A stretch of DNA of 64,000 bases from an uncultured Campylobacter sp. (GTDB lineage: Bacteria > Campylobacterota > Campylobacteria > Campylobacterales > Campylobacteraceae): the NCBI GenBank assembly GCA_937990735.1, contig CALKQT010000003.1:1-64000 (forward strand), in the 5' to 3' direction. Below are positions 28,623-37,652 of this stretch, piece after piece. Each line of letters opens with the position of its first letter. The first letter of the stretch is position 1. The notes beneath the pieces were generated by a model that ran no database searches, had not been told where the DNA came from, and saw nothing but the letters and a program-made list of their open reading frames with translations. The position numbers and the translations under genes are program-made.

Positions 28623-28790
28623 ATGAAAAACTTAATCATTCTAGCTCACCCCGACATCGAAAATTCGCTCATAAACAAGCGGTTTTTGAAAGAAGCCGCC
28701 GCGCAAAGCTTCGAGGAGTTTATCGCCCTATTCCTTGCCGCGCTCACGGACAAAAACGCCGCAAAATATCCGCTTTCTTGCTTTGCGTAG
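28623..28790 (+). pseudogene. Truncated KefF-like flavin reductase fragment
   Basis: A 55-codon frame behind a good ribosome binding site (AAAGGAAAAAT) starts with KNLIILAHPDIENSLINKR, the FMN-binding N-terminus of the same family as the intact reductase at 26921-27469. It then passes into FEEFIALFLAALTDKN, which resembles the family's C-terminal end, and stops. The whole catalytic middle (the YPMYW region) is missing, so this is an internally deleted gene. It cannot form a working enzyme. Its direction is opposite to the intact relative. Confidence 0.7.
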
Positions 28791-29068
28791 CGGTATGCGA
28801 TGCTAGCAAAGCGGTACTGCGAGCGCGAGTAAAACAGCGGCGGGGTGCGGTAAATTTTAGCCTCGCGCAAAATCTGCACCGCAGATCACATCGGAAAGTA
28901 AAATTTCGCTCGATGTTTAGAGCGGGGTGCGAAAAAAACGGTGCCACAAATTATACGAGCCAAAAAACCCGCCCGATGATTTGCAATAAAATTTTGAGTG
29001 TAAAATTTGCACATTTACGCTAAAGGCTTCGGCGCCTCCGAATAAGCCTCGGCCGCAGAAATTTTGAT
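28791..29068. other. Noncoding gap between two pseudogenes
   Basis: Frames here are short and lack start signals. Nothing recognisable was found. Confidence 0.4.
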
Positions 29069-29508
29069 CTAAAATTTGAGCAGCCCGTCCTCGTCAAATT
29101 TAAAACCGGGCCCCAAGCCACCTCCCAGTAGTATCCGTCCGGATCGGCAAAATATGCGTGATATCCGCCCCAAAACGTATCTTTTGGCTCCTTGACGATA
29201 GTGCCGCCCGCCTTTTTTACTAGCTCTATGACGTTATAGCTACGTCCTCTTTGTTTTTTACGTTTACGCTAGCGTGATACCGCCAAATCCGCTGCCTCTG
29301 GGCTGTTGTTTTTGCTGATATCTCGCGCCAGCGCGTCCAAGGGGTAGAGCTCAAATTTGGTCCCTGGCGTATTAAAAAAGCATACCGGCGGGTCGCCGTC
29401 TTTACAATCCGTCTTAAATCCTAGGCCGTCTCTGTAAAATTTTAGCGCCCTTTGCATGCTTCGCACGCCTAGGCAGATGCAGGTTATCTTATTAATTTTA
29501 GCCTCCAT
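29069..29508 (-). pseudogene. Frameshifted VOC-family (glyoxalase-like) gene
   Basis: The first 75 codons encode a vicinal-oxygen-chelate half-domain (NKITCICLGVRSMQRALKF, then FYRDGLGF and FELYPLDALARDI). The frame then breaks: the next pieces are SGFGGITLA, NVKNKEDVA and VIELVKKAGGTIVKEPKD in shifted frames, the last running on to FWGGYHAYFADPDGYYWEVAWG and a stop at 29069. Together they spell a full-length family member of about 145 residues, so at least three small indels have broken the gene between about 29180 and 29290. Intact members are metal-dependent lyases or dioxygenase-like proteins; the metal-ligand glutamate in YYWEV is still visible. Confidence 0.8.
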
Positions 29509-29713
29509 AAATTTTAACGTATCTATTTTGGTTTCTTAATGCCGTAGTCCAGCCTGCGCTCAAACAAGCCGTCGTCGCGCTAGCCGAGCGCGCCGTTCGA
29601 GCTTTTTAATCGCCGATCATTAAAATTTTAAAATTTTGCCTCCAAGCTCGGCGTTAAATTTTAAAATTTAGACTGCCCTTGATTTGGCCTGTAAGCTAGC
29701 TCAAAACCCGCAC

Positions 29714-30586
29714 TTACGGCTCAAATGAGCAGGCTTTTAGGTTTCCATCCACTAAGCCCTTTTTAAACCACTCTTTACGCTGCGCCGAGGTGCCGTGTGT
29801 GAAGGAATCGGGCACGACGCGGCCGCTAAATTTGCGCTGCAGCGTATCGTCGCCGATCGCGCTGGCGGCATTTAGCGCCTCGTCGATGTCGCCCGCTTCA
29901 AGCACGCGCCCTGTTTTTGCGAGATAGTGCGCCCAGACCCCAGCGTAGCAGTCTGCCTGCAGCTCGACTTTGACCTGAAGCGCGTTTTGCTCGGCTTCGC
30001 CGCGAGCGCGCCTTTTTAGAGCATTGATCTGCTCCAGCGTACCGATTAAATTTTGAACGTGATGCCCTACTTCGTGCGCGATGACGTAGGCCTGCGCGAA
30101 GTCGCCGCCCGCTTTGTATTTATTCGCAAGCTCGTCGAAAAATCCGAGATCCAGATAAATTTTATGGTCCCTCGGGCAATAAAAAGGCCCCGTCTGTGCG
30201 CTCGCAAAACCGCAGCCGCTTGCGATCTGATTGCGAAAGAGCCGCAAGCCAGGTTCCTCGTAGTGCGCGCCTGCACTTTTAAATATCTCGCCCCAGACGT
30301 CCTCGGTTTGGGCTAGCACCGCCGAGACGAAGGCGAGCTTTTCTTGCTCCTGCGGGCTATCGGTCGGCTCTCTTTGCGTACTGGCGCCTCCGTCTAAAAG
30401 CGCCAAAGGGTTGTAGCCCATAAAATACGCCACCGCGCCGATTACGAGCACTATGCGCCCGATCTTTGAGCCGAGTAAAAACCTGATGATCGGAATGAGC
30501 ATCCCAAGCGAGCCCGAGCTCGTGCGCATGCTGCTTGCACGGTCATCCTCCACGTTTGAACTTCGTCTGCCGTCTTGCCATTTCAT
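29714..30586 (-). CDS. Neutral zinc metallopeptidase (YpfJ family)
   Basis: A 290-residue membrane-anchored protein of the neutral zinc metallopeptidase family (PF04228, YpfJ). The N-terminal 30 residues are charged (KWQDGRRSSNVEDDR is the family's typical start), a single membrane segment spans about 42-60, and the C-terminal domain carries HEVGHH (171-176) as the zinc site with an ELQADCYAGVW helix (about 208) as the third ligand region. AAAGGAAAAAT precedes the start. Substrates are not known. Orientation suggests it is transcribed alone. Confidence 0.92.
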   Translation of the reverse strand: MKWQDGRRSSNVEDDRASSMRTSSGSLGMLIPIIRFLLGSKIGRIVLVIGAVAYFMGYNPLALLDGGASTQREPTDSPQEQEKLAFVSAVLAQTEDVWGEIFKSAGAHYEEPGLRLFRNQIASGCGFASAQTGPFYCPRDHKIYLDLGFFDELANKYKAGGDFAQAYVIAHEVGHHVQNLIGTLEQINALKRRARGEAEQNALQVKVELQADCYAGVWAHYLAKTGRVLEAGDIDEALNAASAIGDDTLQRKFSGRVVPDSFTHGTSAQRKEWFKKGLVDGNLKACSFEP

Positions 30587-30736
30587 ATTTTTCCTTTAAA
30601 ATTTTTGAGCCATTATACTAAAATTTTAAAAAGAGCGCCGCCTTGCTTTTACAAAAACGATATGCGCGTAGCGAAATAAATCTGAAATTTTGCTTATTTT
30701 AAATTTCTTTTAAGCTGTTTAAAATTTTAAATTCTA

Positions 30737-30742
30737 TATAAT
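30737..30742 (+). promoter_or_regulatory. -10 box of the infA operon
   Basis: TATAAT (within CTATATAATCG) lies 33 bases before the GTG start of infA, after an A/T-rich stretch. It is the only clear promoter before the infA–rplQ gene run. Confidence 0.6.
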
Positions 30743-30775
30743 CGCCCTTTTTAAATTTAAAAGAAAGGAGAATTT

Positions 30776-30994
30776 GTGGCAAAAGACGACGTCATAGAGA
30801 TCGACGGCAATGTCATAGAAGCGCTGCCGAACGCGACTTTTAAGGTCGAGCTGGACAACAAACACGTGATTTTATGTCATATCGCTGGCAAGATGCGGAT
30901 GCACTACATCAAGATAATGCCCGGCGATCGCGTAAAAGTTGAGCTGACCCCTTACAGCCTCGATAAAGGCAGGATCACCTACCGCTATAAGTAA
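30776..30994 (+). CDS. infA: Translation initiation factor IF-1
   Basis: A 72-residue OB-fold protein that binds the ribosomal A site during initiation. Signature stretches [17 protein letters not shown] (about 3-19) and [17 protein letters not shown] (about 38-54) are intact. It starts at GTG behind a strong AGAAAGGAGAATTT. It is the first gene of the infA–rpmJ–rpsM–rpsK–rpsD–rpoA–rplQ group, separated from rpmJ by a 172-base leader. Confidence 0.97.
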   Translation: MAKDDVIEIDGNVIEALPNATFKVELDNKHVILCHIAGKMRMHYIKIMPGDRVKVELTPYSLDKGRITYRYK

Positions 30995-31050
30995 GGATAA
31001 AGTTAAATTTAGATATACTCGCGATTTTGCGACTAAACTGTAGGAAGAAG

Positions 31051-31081
31051 TGTTTTCAAAATCCCCACTATTTTGAAAACA
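31051..31081 (+). promoter_or_regulatory. Perfect 12-bp inverted repeat in the rpmJ leader
   Basis: TGTTTTCAAAAT (31051-31062) and its exact complement ATTTTGAAAACA (31070-31081) enclose a 7-base loop (CCCCACT). It lies between infA and rpmJ, about 85 bases before the rpmJ start. It could be an RNA hairpin controlling how much of the infA transcript enters the downstream ribosomal genes, or a protein-binding dyad; there is no T run for a classic terminator. Confidence 0.6.
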
Positions 31082-31166
31082 GTTGGTTTGATACTTTCGC
31101 TTTTGAAATTTCATTAAACCTAGGTGCAGTTTGCATTTAAAGTGGAGAAAATTTTAGGAGAGTGGA

Positions 31167-31280
31167 ATGAAAGTTCGTCCATCCGTTAAGAAAATGTGCG
31201 ACAAATGTAAAATTGTCAAGCGCAAAGGTGTTGTTCACGTTATTTGTGAAAATCCAAAACATAAACAAAGACAAGGATAA
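31167..31280 (+). CDS. rpmJ: 50S ribosomal protein L36
   Basis: A 37-residue zinc-type L36 with Cys11, Cys14, Cys27 and His32 as ligands (MCDKCKIV then [13 protein letters not shown]). AGGAGAGTGGA precedes the ATG. The gene ends three bases before rpsM. Zinc-type (C+) L36 is the single form seen here. Confidence 0.96.
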   Translation: MKVRPSVKKMCDKCKIVKRKGVVHVICENPKHKQRQG

Positions 31281-31283
31281 GTT

Positions 31284-31652
31284 ATGGCTCGTATCGCAGG
31301 TGTAGATCTACCAAAGAAAAAAAGGATTGAATACGGACTAACTTATATCTACGGTATAGGTTTATTTACGTCGAGAAAAATTCTCGATGCGGCAGGAATT
31401 TCTTACGATAAAAGAGTCGCCGATCTGAGCGAGGATGAAGCCGCCGCTATCAGAAAAGAGATCCAAGAGCACTATATGGTCGAAGGCGATCTTCGCAAAC
31501 AAGTGGCTATGGATATAAAAGCTCTTATGGACTTGGGCGGCTATCGCGGCTTAAGACACAGAAAGGGCCTTCCGGTTCGCGGTCAAAAAACAAAAACGAA
31601 CGCCAGAACCAGAAAAGGCAAACGCAAAACCGTCGGCGCGGCAGCTAAATAA
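31284..31652 (+). CDS. rpsM: 30S ribosomal protein S13
   Basis: 122 residues, with the typical start [20 protein letters not shown] and the helix-two-turn-helix segment [20 protein letters not shown] before a basic tail. It contacts 16S rRNA and the P-site tRNA at the head of the small subunit. It follows rpmJ after three bases. Confidence 0.98.
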   Translation: MARIAGVDLPKKKRIEYGLTYIYGIGLFTSRKILDAAGISYDKRVADLSEDEAAAIRKEIQEHYMVEGDLRKQVAMDIKALMDLGGYRGLRHRKGLPVRGQKTKTNARTRKGKRKTVGAAAK

Positions 31653-31662
31653 GGATTGAGAT

Positions 31663-32055
31663 ATGGCACAAAAAAAAGTAGTTAAGAAAAAAACCGTCAG
31701 AAAAAATATCGCCAAAGGCATAGTTTACATCTCCGCTACGTTTAACAACACTATGATTACAGTAACGGACGAGATGGGCAACGCGATCGCGTGGAGCAGT
31801 GCGGGCGCTTTAAATTTTAAAGGCAGCAAAAAATCCACCCCTTATGCGGCGCAGCAAGCCGTCGAGGACGCGTTAAACAAAGCCAAAGAGCACGGCATCA
31901 AAGAGGTAGGCGTCAAGGTTCAGGGTCCGGGAAGCGGACGCGAGACCGCCGTTAAAAGCGTAGGTAGCGTAGAAGGGATTAAAGTTACATATTTCAAAGA
32001 CATCACTCCTCTTGCGCACAACGGTTGCAGACCGCCTAAACGACGTCGCGTGTAA
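31663..32055 (+). CDS. rpsK: 30S ribosomal protein S11
   Basis: 130 residues with the conserved [37 protein letters not shown] and [17 protein letters not shown] C-terminus ([13 protein letters not shown]). A basic N-terminal tail of Lys and Val repeats precedes the fold. It sits ten bases after rpsM and forms part of the platform of the 30S subunit. Confidence 0.98.
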   Translation: MAQKKVVKKKTVRKNIAKGIVYISATFNNTMITVTDEMGNAIAWSSAGALNFKGSKKSTPYAAQQAVEDALNKAKEHGIKEVGVKVQGPGSGRETAVKSVGSVEGIKVTYFKDITPLAHNGCRPPKRRRV

Positions 32056-32073
32056 TTATAAAAGGAGAAATTT

Positions 32074-32700
32074 ATGGCTAGATATACAGGACCGGTTGAA
32101 AAATTAGAAAGAAGGCTCGGCGTCGATCTATTTATGAAAGGCGAGAGAAGGCTTGCGGGCAAGAGCGCGCTTTTAAAACGCCCTTACGCTCCGGGTCAGC
32201 ACGGACAAAGACGCGCTAAACTAAGCGAATACGGCTCACAGCTTCGCGAGAAGCAAAAGGCTAAATTTATGTACGGCGTAAGCGAAAAACAGTTCCGCAG
32301 GCTATTTGCTGAAGCGGCTCGTAGAGAGGGTAACACCGGAGCGATCTTGGTTCAGCTTTTAGAGCAGAGGCTAGATAATGTCGTTTACCGCATGGGCTTT
32401 GCTACGACTAGACGATTTGCGCGCCAGCTCGTTACGCACGGACATATCTTGGTAGACGGCAAGCGCGTCGATATCCCTTCGTACTCCGTCCGCGCAGGAC
32501 AAAAGATCGAAGTGATCGAAAAGAGCAAAAATAACCCGCAAATTTCAAGAGCGCTGGATCTTACTGCACAGACCGGCATCGTAGCGTGGGTAGATGTAGA
32601 AAAAGAGAAAAGATACGGAATTTTTTCTAGAGTTCCGGAGAGAGAAGAAGTTGTTATTCCTGTAGAGGAAAGATTTATCGTAGAGCTTTACTCGAAATAG
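32074..32700 (+). CDS. rpsD: 30S ribosomal protein S4
   Basis: 208 residues, nucleating 30S assembly; it lacks the N-terminal zinc-binding cysteines found in some species. Core motifs are [11 protein letters not shown] (about 36-46), the S4 RNA-binding helix [15 protein letters not shown] (about 95-109) and [20 protein letters not shown]. In E. coli this protein represses its own operon through a leader structure; whether the hairpin before rpmJ serves this here is unknown. AAAGGAGAAATTT precedes the start. Confidence 0.98.
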   Translation: MARYTGPVEKLERRLGVDLFMKGERRLAGKSALLKRPYAPGQHGQRRAKLSEYGSQLREKQKAKFMYGVSEKQFRRLFAEAARREGNTGAILVQLLEQRLDNVVYRMGFATTRRFARQLVTHGHILVDGKRVDIPSYSVRAGQKIEVIEKSKNNPQISRALDLTAQTGIVAWVDVEKEKRYGIFSRVPEREEVVIPVEERFIVELYSK

Positions 32701-32711
32701 TAGGTGCTAAT

Positions 32712-33737
32712 ATGAGAAAAATCACAACATCAGCTCATATGCCAACTGAAATAAAGGTTGAGAATGTCAGCGAAAATGTTGCTAAAATCATAGCATATCC
32801 CTTTGAAACGGGATATGCCGTCACTCTAGCTCATCCTTTACGAAGGTTACTTTATACGAGCACGGTCGGTTTCGCGCCGACTGCGGTTAAAATCGAAGGC
32901 GTAAGCCACGAATTCGACAGCATGCGCGGTATGCTCGAGGATATGGCGGCTTTTATCATAAATTTAAAGGGCTTAAGGTTTAAAATCAAGGGCGATTCCC
33001 TACGCGAGGTCGTAGAATACAGCTTTAAAGGGCCTAAAGAAATTTACGGCAGCGACCTAAATAACGACGCCGTAGAGATCGTAAATCCAAGCGCTTATCT
33101 GGCTACGATAAACGAGGATGCCGATCTTAAATTTACGCTCATCATCGAAAAGGGTATCGGCTACGTCCCAAGCGAAGAGATCAGAGAAAATTTAGACGCT
33201 GATTTCATCGCGTTGGATGCGTTTTTCACCCCGGTAACTAAGGCCGTTTACGACATCGAAAACGTATTTGTAGAGGACAATCCCGACTACGAAAAGGTGG
33301 TCTTTACGATCACTACCGACGGTCAGATCAGTGCGATAGATGCGTTTAAAAACGCACTTGAGGCGATGTATCAGCAGCTGGCGGTTTTCAAAGGTATCGT
33401 AAATATCAGCGCTGCAGATACTTTCGGTAGAGCGATCCCCGCAAATTCCGAGTTTGCAAAGCTTTTCGAGAGCGTTAGCAATCTAAGCCTAAGCGCGCGA
33501 AGCTTTAACTGCCTGGATCGCGCGGATATTAGATTTATCGGCGAGCTTGCGATCATGGAGGAGAGCGAGCTTAAAGACCTTAAAAATTTAGGCAAAAAAT
33601 CGCTTGAGGAGATCAAAGCCGTAATGGAGGAAATCGGTTATCCTATCGGCAACCAAGAGCTCGGCGATAAAAAAGAGCAGCTAAAACGCAAGCTTGACGA
33701 GCTGAAGGCTCAAAGACAAAAGAATGAAGGACAATAA
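32712..33737 (+). CDS. rpoA: RNA polymerase alpha subunit
   Basis: A 341-residue alpha subunit that dimerises to start polymerase assembly and contacts upstream promoter DNA and activators. The N-terminal domain shows [18 protein letters not shown] sequence ([20 protein letters not shown]) and the C-terminal domain carries [20 protein letters not shown] and [20 protein letters not shown]. The starting MRKITTSA matches the C. jejuni start. It sits 11 bases after rpsD with little spacing on both sides. Confidence 0.98.
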   Translation: MRKITTSAHMPTEIKVENVSENVAKIIAYPFETGYAVTLAHPLRRLLYTSTVGFAPTAVKIEGVSHEFDSMRGMLEDMAAFIINLKGLRFKIKGDSLREVVEYSFKGPKEIYGSDLNNDAVEIVNPSAYLATINEDADLKFTLIIEKGIGYVPSEEIRENLDADFIALDAFFTPVTKAVYDIENVFVEDNPDYEKVVFTITTDGQISAIDAFKNALEAMYQQLAVFKGIVNISAADTFGRAIPANSEFAKLFESVSNLSLSARSFNCLDRADIRFIGELAIMEESELKDLKNLGKKSLEEIKAVMEEIGYPIGNQELGDKKEQLKRKLDELKAQRQKNEGQ

Positions 33738-34094
33738 ATGAGACATAATCACGGATATAGGAAGCTAGGGCGTACCTCGTCTCACCGTGCCGCCCTGCTT
33801 AAAAATTTAACCATCGCTTTAGTTACTAGTGGCAAGATCGAAACCACGCTTCCTAAGGCAAAAGAGCTAAGAAGTTATGCCGAAAAATTGATCACTCGTG
33901 CGCGAAAAGGCGACAGCGAGGCGCATAGATTTGTTTTCGCGGCGCTTCAAGATAAGGCTGCGACAAATAAGCTAGTCACCGAGATCGCTCCAAAATACGC
34001 AGGCGTAAACGGCGGCTACACTCGCATCATCAAAACTCGCCTTCGCAAGGGCGACGCCGCAGAGATGGCTTATATCGAGCTAATCAGCAAATAA
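33738..34094 (+). CDS. rplQ: 50S ribosomal protein L17
   Basis: 118 residues beginning [17 protein letters not shown] and holding [21 protein letters not shown], the family signature. It starts immediately after the rpoA stop codon, with a ribosome binding site (GAAGGACA) in the end of rpoA. It is the last gene of the operon and is followed by a strong hairpin. Confidence 0.98.
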   Translation: MRHNHGYRKLGRTSSHRAALLKNLTIALVTSGKIETTLPKAKELRSYAEKLITRARKGDSEAHRFVFAALQDKAATNKLVTEIAPKYAGVNGGYTRIIKTRLRKGDAAEMAYIELISK

Positions 34095-34119
34095 AATTTC
34101 GGGATCACTCCCGAAATTT
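34094..34119 (+). terminator. Terminator hairpin of the alpha operon
   Basis: An 11-bp perfect stem (AAATTTCGGGA with TCCCGAAATTT) closes a TCAC loop and begins at the rplQ stop codon. CTTCT follows rather than a long T run, but the stem's own 3' end is AAATTT. It lies five bases before the next start codon. Confidence 0.65.
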
Positions 34120-34124
34120 CTTCT

Positions 34125-34685
34125 ATGAAATTTAAAATTTTACTCCCGCTTATTATCATCGCTGCGGGCTTGGCATGGGCATTGGACAATTATCTTAGCT
34201 ATAAAAATATCGAAACGATCAACCCAGAAATTCCGCTAAAGCAGGCATTGGACGGCGAGCAAATCTCTAAGATCCGCGTCTATAAATCCAAACGAATTCT
34301 TGAAATTTTGACCTCGAAAGGCGTCGCAAAAAGCTACAAAATCGCCCTTGGACGCGAGCCTGAAGGACATAAAGAGATTCAAGGCGACGGCAAAACCCCT
34401 GAGGGCAACTACACCATAAACGGCAAAAATCCAAACTCGGCGTATCATCTAAATTTAGGCATCTCCTATCCGAACAAAGCCGACGTAGCGCACGCAAAAT
34501 CCCTCGGCAAGAGCGCAGGCGGCGATATCAAAATCCACGGGCTACCGAACAAATTCAGCTACCTAGGGCAGAGTATCGCGGCGTTCGGCGACTGGACGGA
34601 GGGCTGCATAGCGCTCGTCAACGACGATATGGATGAGCTTTTCGAGCATGTAAAAATCGGCACGCCGATAGAAATTTTGCCGTGA
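34125..34685 (+). CDS. L,D-transpeptidase (YkuD domain)
   Basis: A 186-residue periplasmic enzyme with an N-terminal anchor (about 4-20) that forms 3-3 cross-links or trims peptidoglycan. The YkuD domain covers about 47-186. The active-site residues His138 (in KIHGLP) and Cys161 (in DWTEGCIALVNDD) are present and properly spaced. No ribosome binding site is seen: the start lies just behind the rplQ hairpin (TTCTTCT), so the message may be leaderless, or made from a start I cannot see. In Campylobacter, related enzymes shape the helical cell. Confidence 0.9.
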   Translation: MKFKILLPLIIIAAGLAWALDNYLSYKNIETINPEIPLKQALDGEQISKIRVYKSKRILEILTSKGVAKSYKIALGREPEGHKEIQGDGKTPEGNYTINGKNPNSAYHLNLGISYPNKADVAHAKSLGKSAGGDIKIHGLPNKFSYLGQSIAAFGDWTEGCIALVNDDMDELFEHVKIGTPIEILP

Positions 34686-35193
34686 TTACACGCGCCTGCG
34701 CTAAAATTTCACAGCCGCGATCGATATAAAACATAGCGTAAATTTCGACTACGAGCTTTAAAATAATATTCGTCGTCCAGGCTTTTGTAGTCGTGAAATT
34801 TACGATTAAACTCGGAGTTTGTTTTTATAAAATTTAATCGTATCGGCGTCTGTCCTAATTAAATTTAGACAGTTCCGCTTTAAATTTTACCTACCGCTCA
34901 AACAAAATTCCTTTTCAAATTTAACCCTCGATCTGGCTAAAATTTCATCCCAAATTTATGACAAATAGTCTAAATTTAAATATACGCAAGCCCTATGATT
35001 TGCGAGTTTCGTCCTTGCCGAATCGATAAAATTTTAAAATCGCGGCTCGCCGTTCGCGGCGTATAAAATTCTTTACGATCCATGGCGCAAAACCCGCGCC
35101 CTCGCGCAAAATTTCAGATTAAATTTCATCCCCGATAAGCCTTTTTTTATCGCTTTTGGATATAATGCGCCAAAACTAAAATAAGGAATTTTA
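34686..35193. other. Noncoding stretch with a long stem-loop
   Basis: About 500 AT-rich bases before the NifU-like gene. An imperfect 16-bp stem pairs 34737-34752 (CGTAAATTTCGACTAC) with 34787-34804, which differs by a two-base GT insertion. No protein-like frame is visible, apart from words of AAATTT. It ends in the promoter of the next gene. Confidence 0.45.
35161..35166 (+). promoter_or_regulatory. -10 box of the NifU-like gene
   Basis: TATAAT preceded by TTTTGGA lies 27 bases before the start at 35194. It resembles the -10 box upstream of the DUF748 gene. Confidence 0.55.
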
Positions 35194-35460
35194 ATGATAC
35201 CATTTACAGACGAAGAGCTTCTAACCCCGGTACAGGATAGCTTGGAGCTAATCCGACCGATGCTGCAAAACGACGGCGGCGATATGAAGCTTTTAGGCAT
35301 AAAAAACGGCGTCGTCTATGTCCGCCTTACCGGGCATTGCCACGGCTGCGCTGCAAGTGCGCAGACCCTAAAATACGGCGTCGAGCGCCAGCTTCGCATG
35401 GATATTCACCCCGAGCTTAGCGTCGTAAACATCCCCGAAGGCGAAGAGTTTGAATTATAA
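35194..35460 (+). CDS. NifU-like iron-sulfur scaffold protein (Nfu)
   Basis: An 88-residue protein made of the NifU C-terminal domain alone, which transiently holds a [4Fe-4S] cluster for delivery to target enzymes. The CHGC motif gives cysteines 49 and 52, and the preceding MLQNDGGDMKLLGIKNGVVYVRL is the family pattern. It is Cj1639-like by position: the gene order NifU-like, hypothetical, murE is the same as in C. jejuni. Its stop overlaps the TTG start of the following gene. AAGGAATTTTA precedes the start. Confidence 0.94.
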   Translation: MIPFTDEELLTPVQDSLELIRPMLQNDGGDMKLLGIKNGVVYVRLTGHCHGCAASAQTLKYGVERQLRMDIHPELSVVNIPEGEEFEL

Positions 35461-35998
35461 AAAACTGGGGCTAAAGGCCTTTTCGCGCGGAGAATTCGAG
35501 CTTGCGAAGCTGTATTTTTCACTCGCATACGAAAAAAGCGGCGAGGAGGAAATTCTATTTTTGCTTGAGCTTTGCCAGACTGCGCTGGCAGACCGCGAAG
35601 AGGCGCTTATGCTCTTTGATTTTTACAACCTCAGCCCAAAAACTCAAACCGCGGAGCTTTTTAAAATTTTAAACTCCATTAACGAAAAGATCGCGAACGA
35701 AGCGGCTTCCGAACCCGGTGCCGAGGATGAGATTGCAGTCATCGCCTATGCCGATTTTATGCGAGCGGTAGGCCAAAGAGGCTTTAAAGACGCCTTCGAA
35801 TCGATCATTTTTTCCTCCAAAATCGCCATTTCGGATAAAACCGAGATGATAGAATTTTTAGAAAATTTGATAGAAAACGGCTACTACGAAATGGGGCTTA
35901 ATTACGTCGAGAGCTCGGCTGCCGCGTATGCAGGCGATGAGCGCTTTGAAGCGCTGATGCAAAAAATCAAAAATTATGAAAATACGACTCGAAAATAA
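35450..35998 (+). CDS. TPR-like hypothetical protein (Cj1640 position)
   Basis: A 182-residue, acidic, all-helical protein. It begins with a tetratricopeptide-like pair (LGLKAFSRGEFELAKLYFSLAYEKSG, shown here in part as AFSRGEFELAKLYF) and continues with helices rich in Glu/Ala/Leu. No function is known. It starts at TTG, overlapping the NifU-like gene by 11 bases, and overlaps the murE start by 23 bases, so all three are one transcriptional unit. The position equals Cj1640 in C. jejuni. Confidence 0.8.
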   Translation: MNYKKLGLKAFSRGEFELAKLYFSLAYEKSGEEEILFLLELCQTALADREEALMLFDFYNLSPKTQTAELFKILNSINEKIANEAASEPGAEDEIAVIAYADFMRAVGQRGFKDAFESIIFSSKIAISDKTEMIEFLENLIENGYYEMGLNYVESSAAAYAGDERFEALMQKIKNYENTTRK

Positions 35999-37286
35999 CT
36001 TTATCACCGATAACTCCGCCGAGTGCGAGGCGGGCTGCTTTTTTATGCGCACGAGCGCGAACGCTAAATTCCAAGCCGAAGCGGCGCAAAAAGGCGCACA
36101 GATCATCTCTATCGCGCAAGCAAAGGAGCTTTTGAAGATCGATCCGCGCATCAAAATCGTAGGCATCACCGGTACGAACGGCAAAACGACGACCGCGGCG
36201 GCGATCTACTCGACGCTGCTGGATCTGGGCTTTAGCTGCGGTCTAAGCGGCACGCGCGGCGCCTTTATAAATGAGCGAAGGATCGACGAAAAGGGACTTA
36301 CGACGAGCTCAGTTTTTAAGACGATGAGCTATCTTTACGAAGCTGGCAAGCAGAGCTGCGAGTACTTCGTTATGGAAGTTAGCTCGCATGCGATAGCGCA
36401 GAACCGCATAGAAGGGCTAAATTTTGCGCTTAAAATTTTTACGAATTTAAGTCAAGATCATCTCGATTATCACGGCAGCATGCAAGAATACGCCGCGGTC
36501 AAGAGCTCGTTTTTCGCCGACGACGCGCCAAAACTCATAAACGCCGACGACGGACATATTAAATTTAACCCCGCAAACGCCCTTACCTACGGCATCAAAA
36601 ACCCCGCAAGCTTCAGCGTGAGCGGATACGGGCTAAAGGGCGGTATCGACGCGCTCGTGCGTACTCCAAACGGCGATAATGCGCAGCTGCAAAGCGATCT
36701 CATCGGCGAGTTTAATCTCTACAACCTTACCGCGGCGTTTGCGGCGGTTAAAATTCTAACCAAGCTGCCGAACGAAAAGATCGCAAAAGCCCTGGCAAAC
36801 TTCGGCGGCGTCGAGGGTCGCGTGCAGATCGTAAATAAAAATCCGCTTGTAATCGTCGATTTCGCTCATACCCCAGACGGCATCGAAAAGGTGCTAAACG
36901 CGCTACGCGCAAGCGGCGAGATCATCGCGGTTTTCGGCGCAGGAGGAGATCGCGACCACGGCAAGCGTCCGAAAATGGGCGCCATCGCGGAGCACTTTGC
37001 TAAAATTTGTATCGTTACGAGCGATAACCCGCGCAGTGAGGATCCGAACGAGATCATCGAGCAAATTTGCGCCGGAATGCGCCGAAAAGATAAAATTTTA
37101 AAGATCGCGGATCGCAAAGAGGCTATCGCGCGCGCGCTAGATCTTGCCAAAAACGGCGAGATGATCGCTATTTTGGGCAAAGGCGACGAGACCTACCAGG
37201 AGATCAAGGGTGTGAAGCATCCTTTCAGCGACAAACAGGTCGTGAGCGAGCTTGTCGCGGCGCGAGGCAAGTCAAATTTAGACTAA
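35976..37286 (+). CDS. murE: UDP-MurNAc-tripeptide synthetase
   Basis: MurE adds meso-diaminopimelate to UDP-MurNAc-Ala-Glu in peptidoglycan precursor synthesis. The 436 residues are shorter than most MurE, as in other Campylobacter, because the N-terminal domain is reduced. The ATP loop [11 protein letters not shown] (63-73), [13 protein letters not shown] near 140 and [11 protein letters not shown] (the diaminopimelate signature DNPRSE) near 350 are present, plus KGDETYQEI near the end. The first codons overlap the preceding gene without a visible ribosome binding site. Confidence 0.96.
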   Translation: MKIRLENNFITDNSAECEAGCFFMRTSANAKFQAEAAQKGAQIISIAQAKELLKIDPRIKIVGITGTNGKTTTAAAIYSTLLDLGFSCGLSGTRGAFINERRIDEKGLTTSSVFKTMSYLYEAGKQSCEYFVMEVSSHAIAQNRIEGLNFALKIFTNLSQDHLDYHGSMQEYAAVKSSFFADDAPKLINADDGHIKFNPANALTYGIKNPASFSVSGYGLKGGIDALVRTPNGDNAQLQSDLIGEFNLYNLTAAFAAVKILTKLPNEKIAKALANFGGVEGRVQIVNKNPLVIVDFAHTPDGIEKVLNALRASGEIIAVFGAGGDRDHGKRPKMGAIAEHFAKICIVTSDNPRSEDPNEIIEQICAGMRRKDKILKIADRKEAIARALDLAKNGEMIAILGKGDETYQEIKGVKHPFSDKQVVSELVAARGKSNLD

Positions 37287-37302
37287 ATTTAAAGGACGAT
37301 CG

Positions 37303-37650
37303 ATGAAAATCGAAATTTTATCAAGCAAAATCCACCGCGCGCGCGTGACGGACGCCAACCTCAACTACGTAGGCTCTATCACGATCGGACCCGAGCTCAT
37401 CGAGGCTGCGGGGCTTTGCGAGTACCAAAAAGTCGAGATCCTAAACGTCAATAACGGCGAGCGCTTCGCTACCTACGTGATCCGCGGCGAAAAAAAGGGC
37501 GAGATCTGCCTAAACGGCGCGGCCGCGCGCAAAGTCTGCGTCGGCGACGTCGTCATCATCGTGGCTTACGCGCAGATGAGTGCCAAAAAAGTAAGAAGCT
37601 TCAAGCCTAAAATCGTGCAAGTAAACGAAAAAAACGAAATAACGGAGTAA
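37303..37650 (+). CDS. panD: Aspartate 1-decarboxylase proenzyme
   Basis: PanD makes beta-alanine from aspartate for pantothenate and coenzyme A. The 115-residue proenzyme has the self-cleavage site Gly24-Ser25 (NYVGSITIG), which produces the pyruvoyl group at Ser25, with Lys9 and His11 in [24 protein letters not shown] precedes the start. As I recall, C. jejuni has no panD at this point of the cluster; here it sits between murE and ybaB, without panB or panC next to it. Confidence 0.96.
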   Translation: MKIEILSSKIHRARVTDANLNYVGSITIGPELIEAAGLCEYQKVEILNVNNGERFATYVIRGEKKGEICLNGAAARKVCVGDVVIIVAYAQMSAKKVRSFKPKIVQVNEKNEITE

Positions 37651-37652
37651 AG

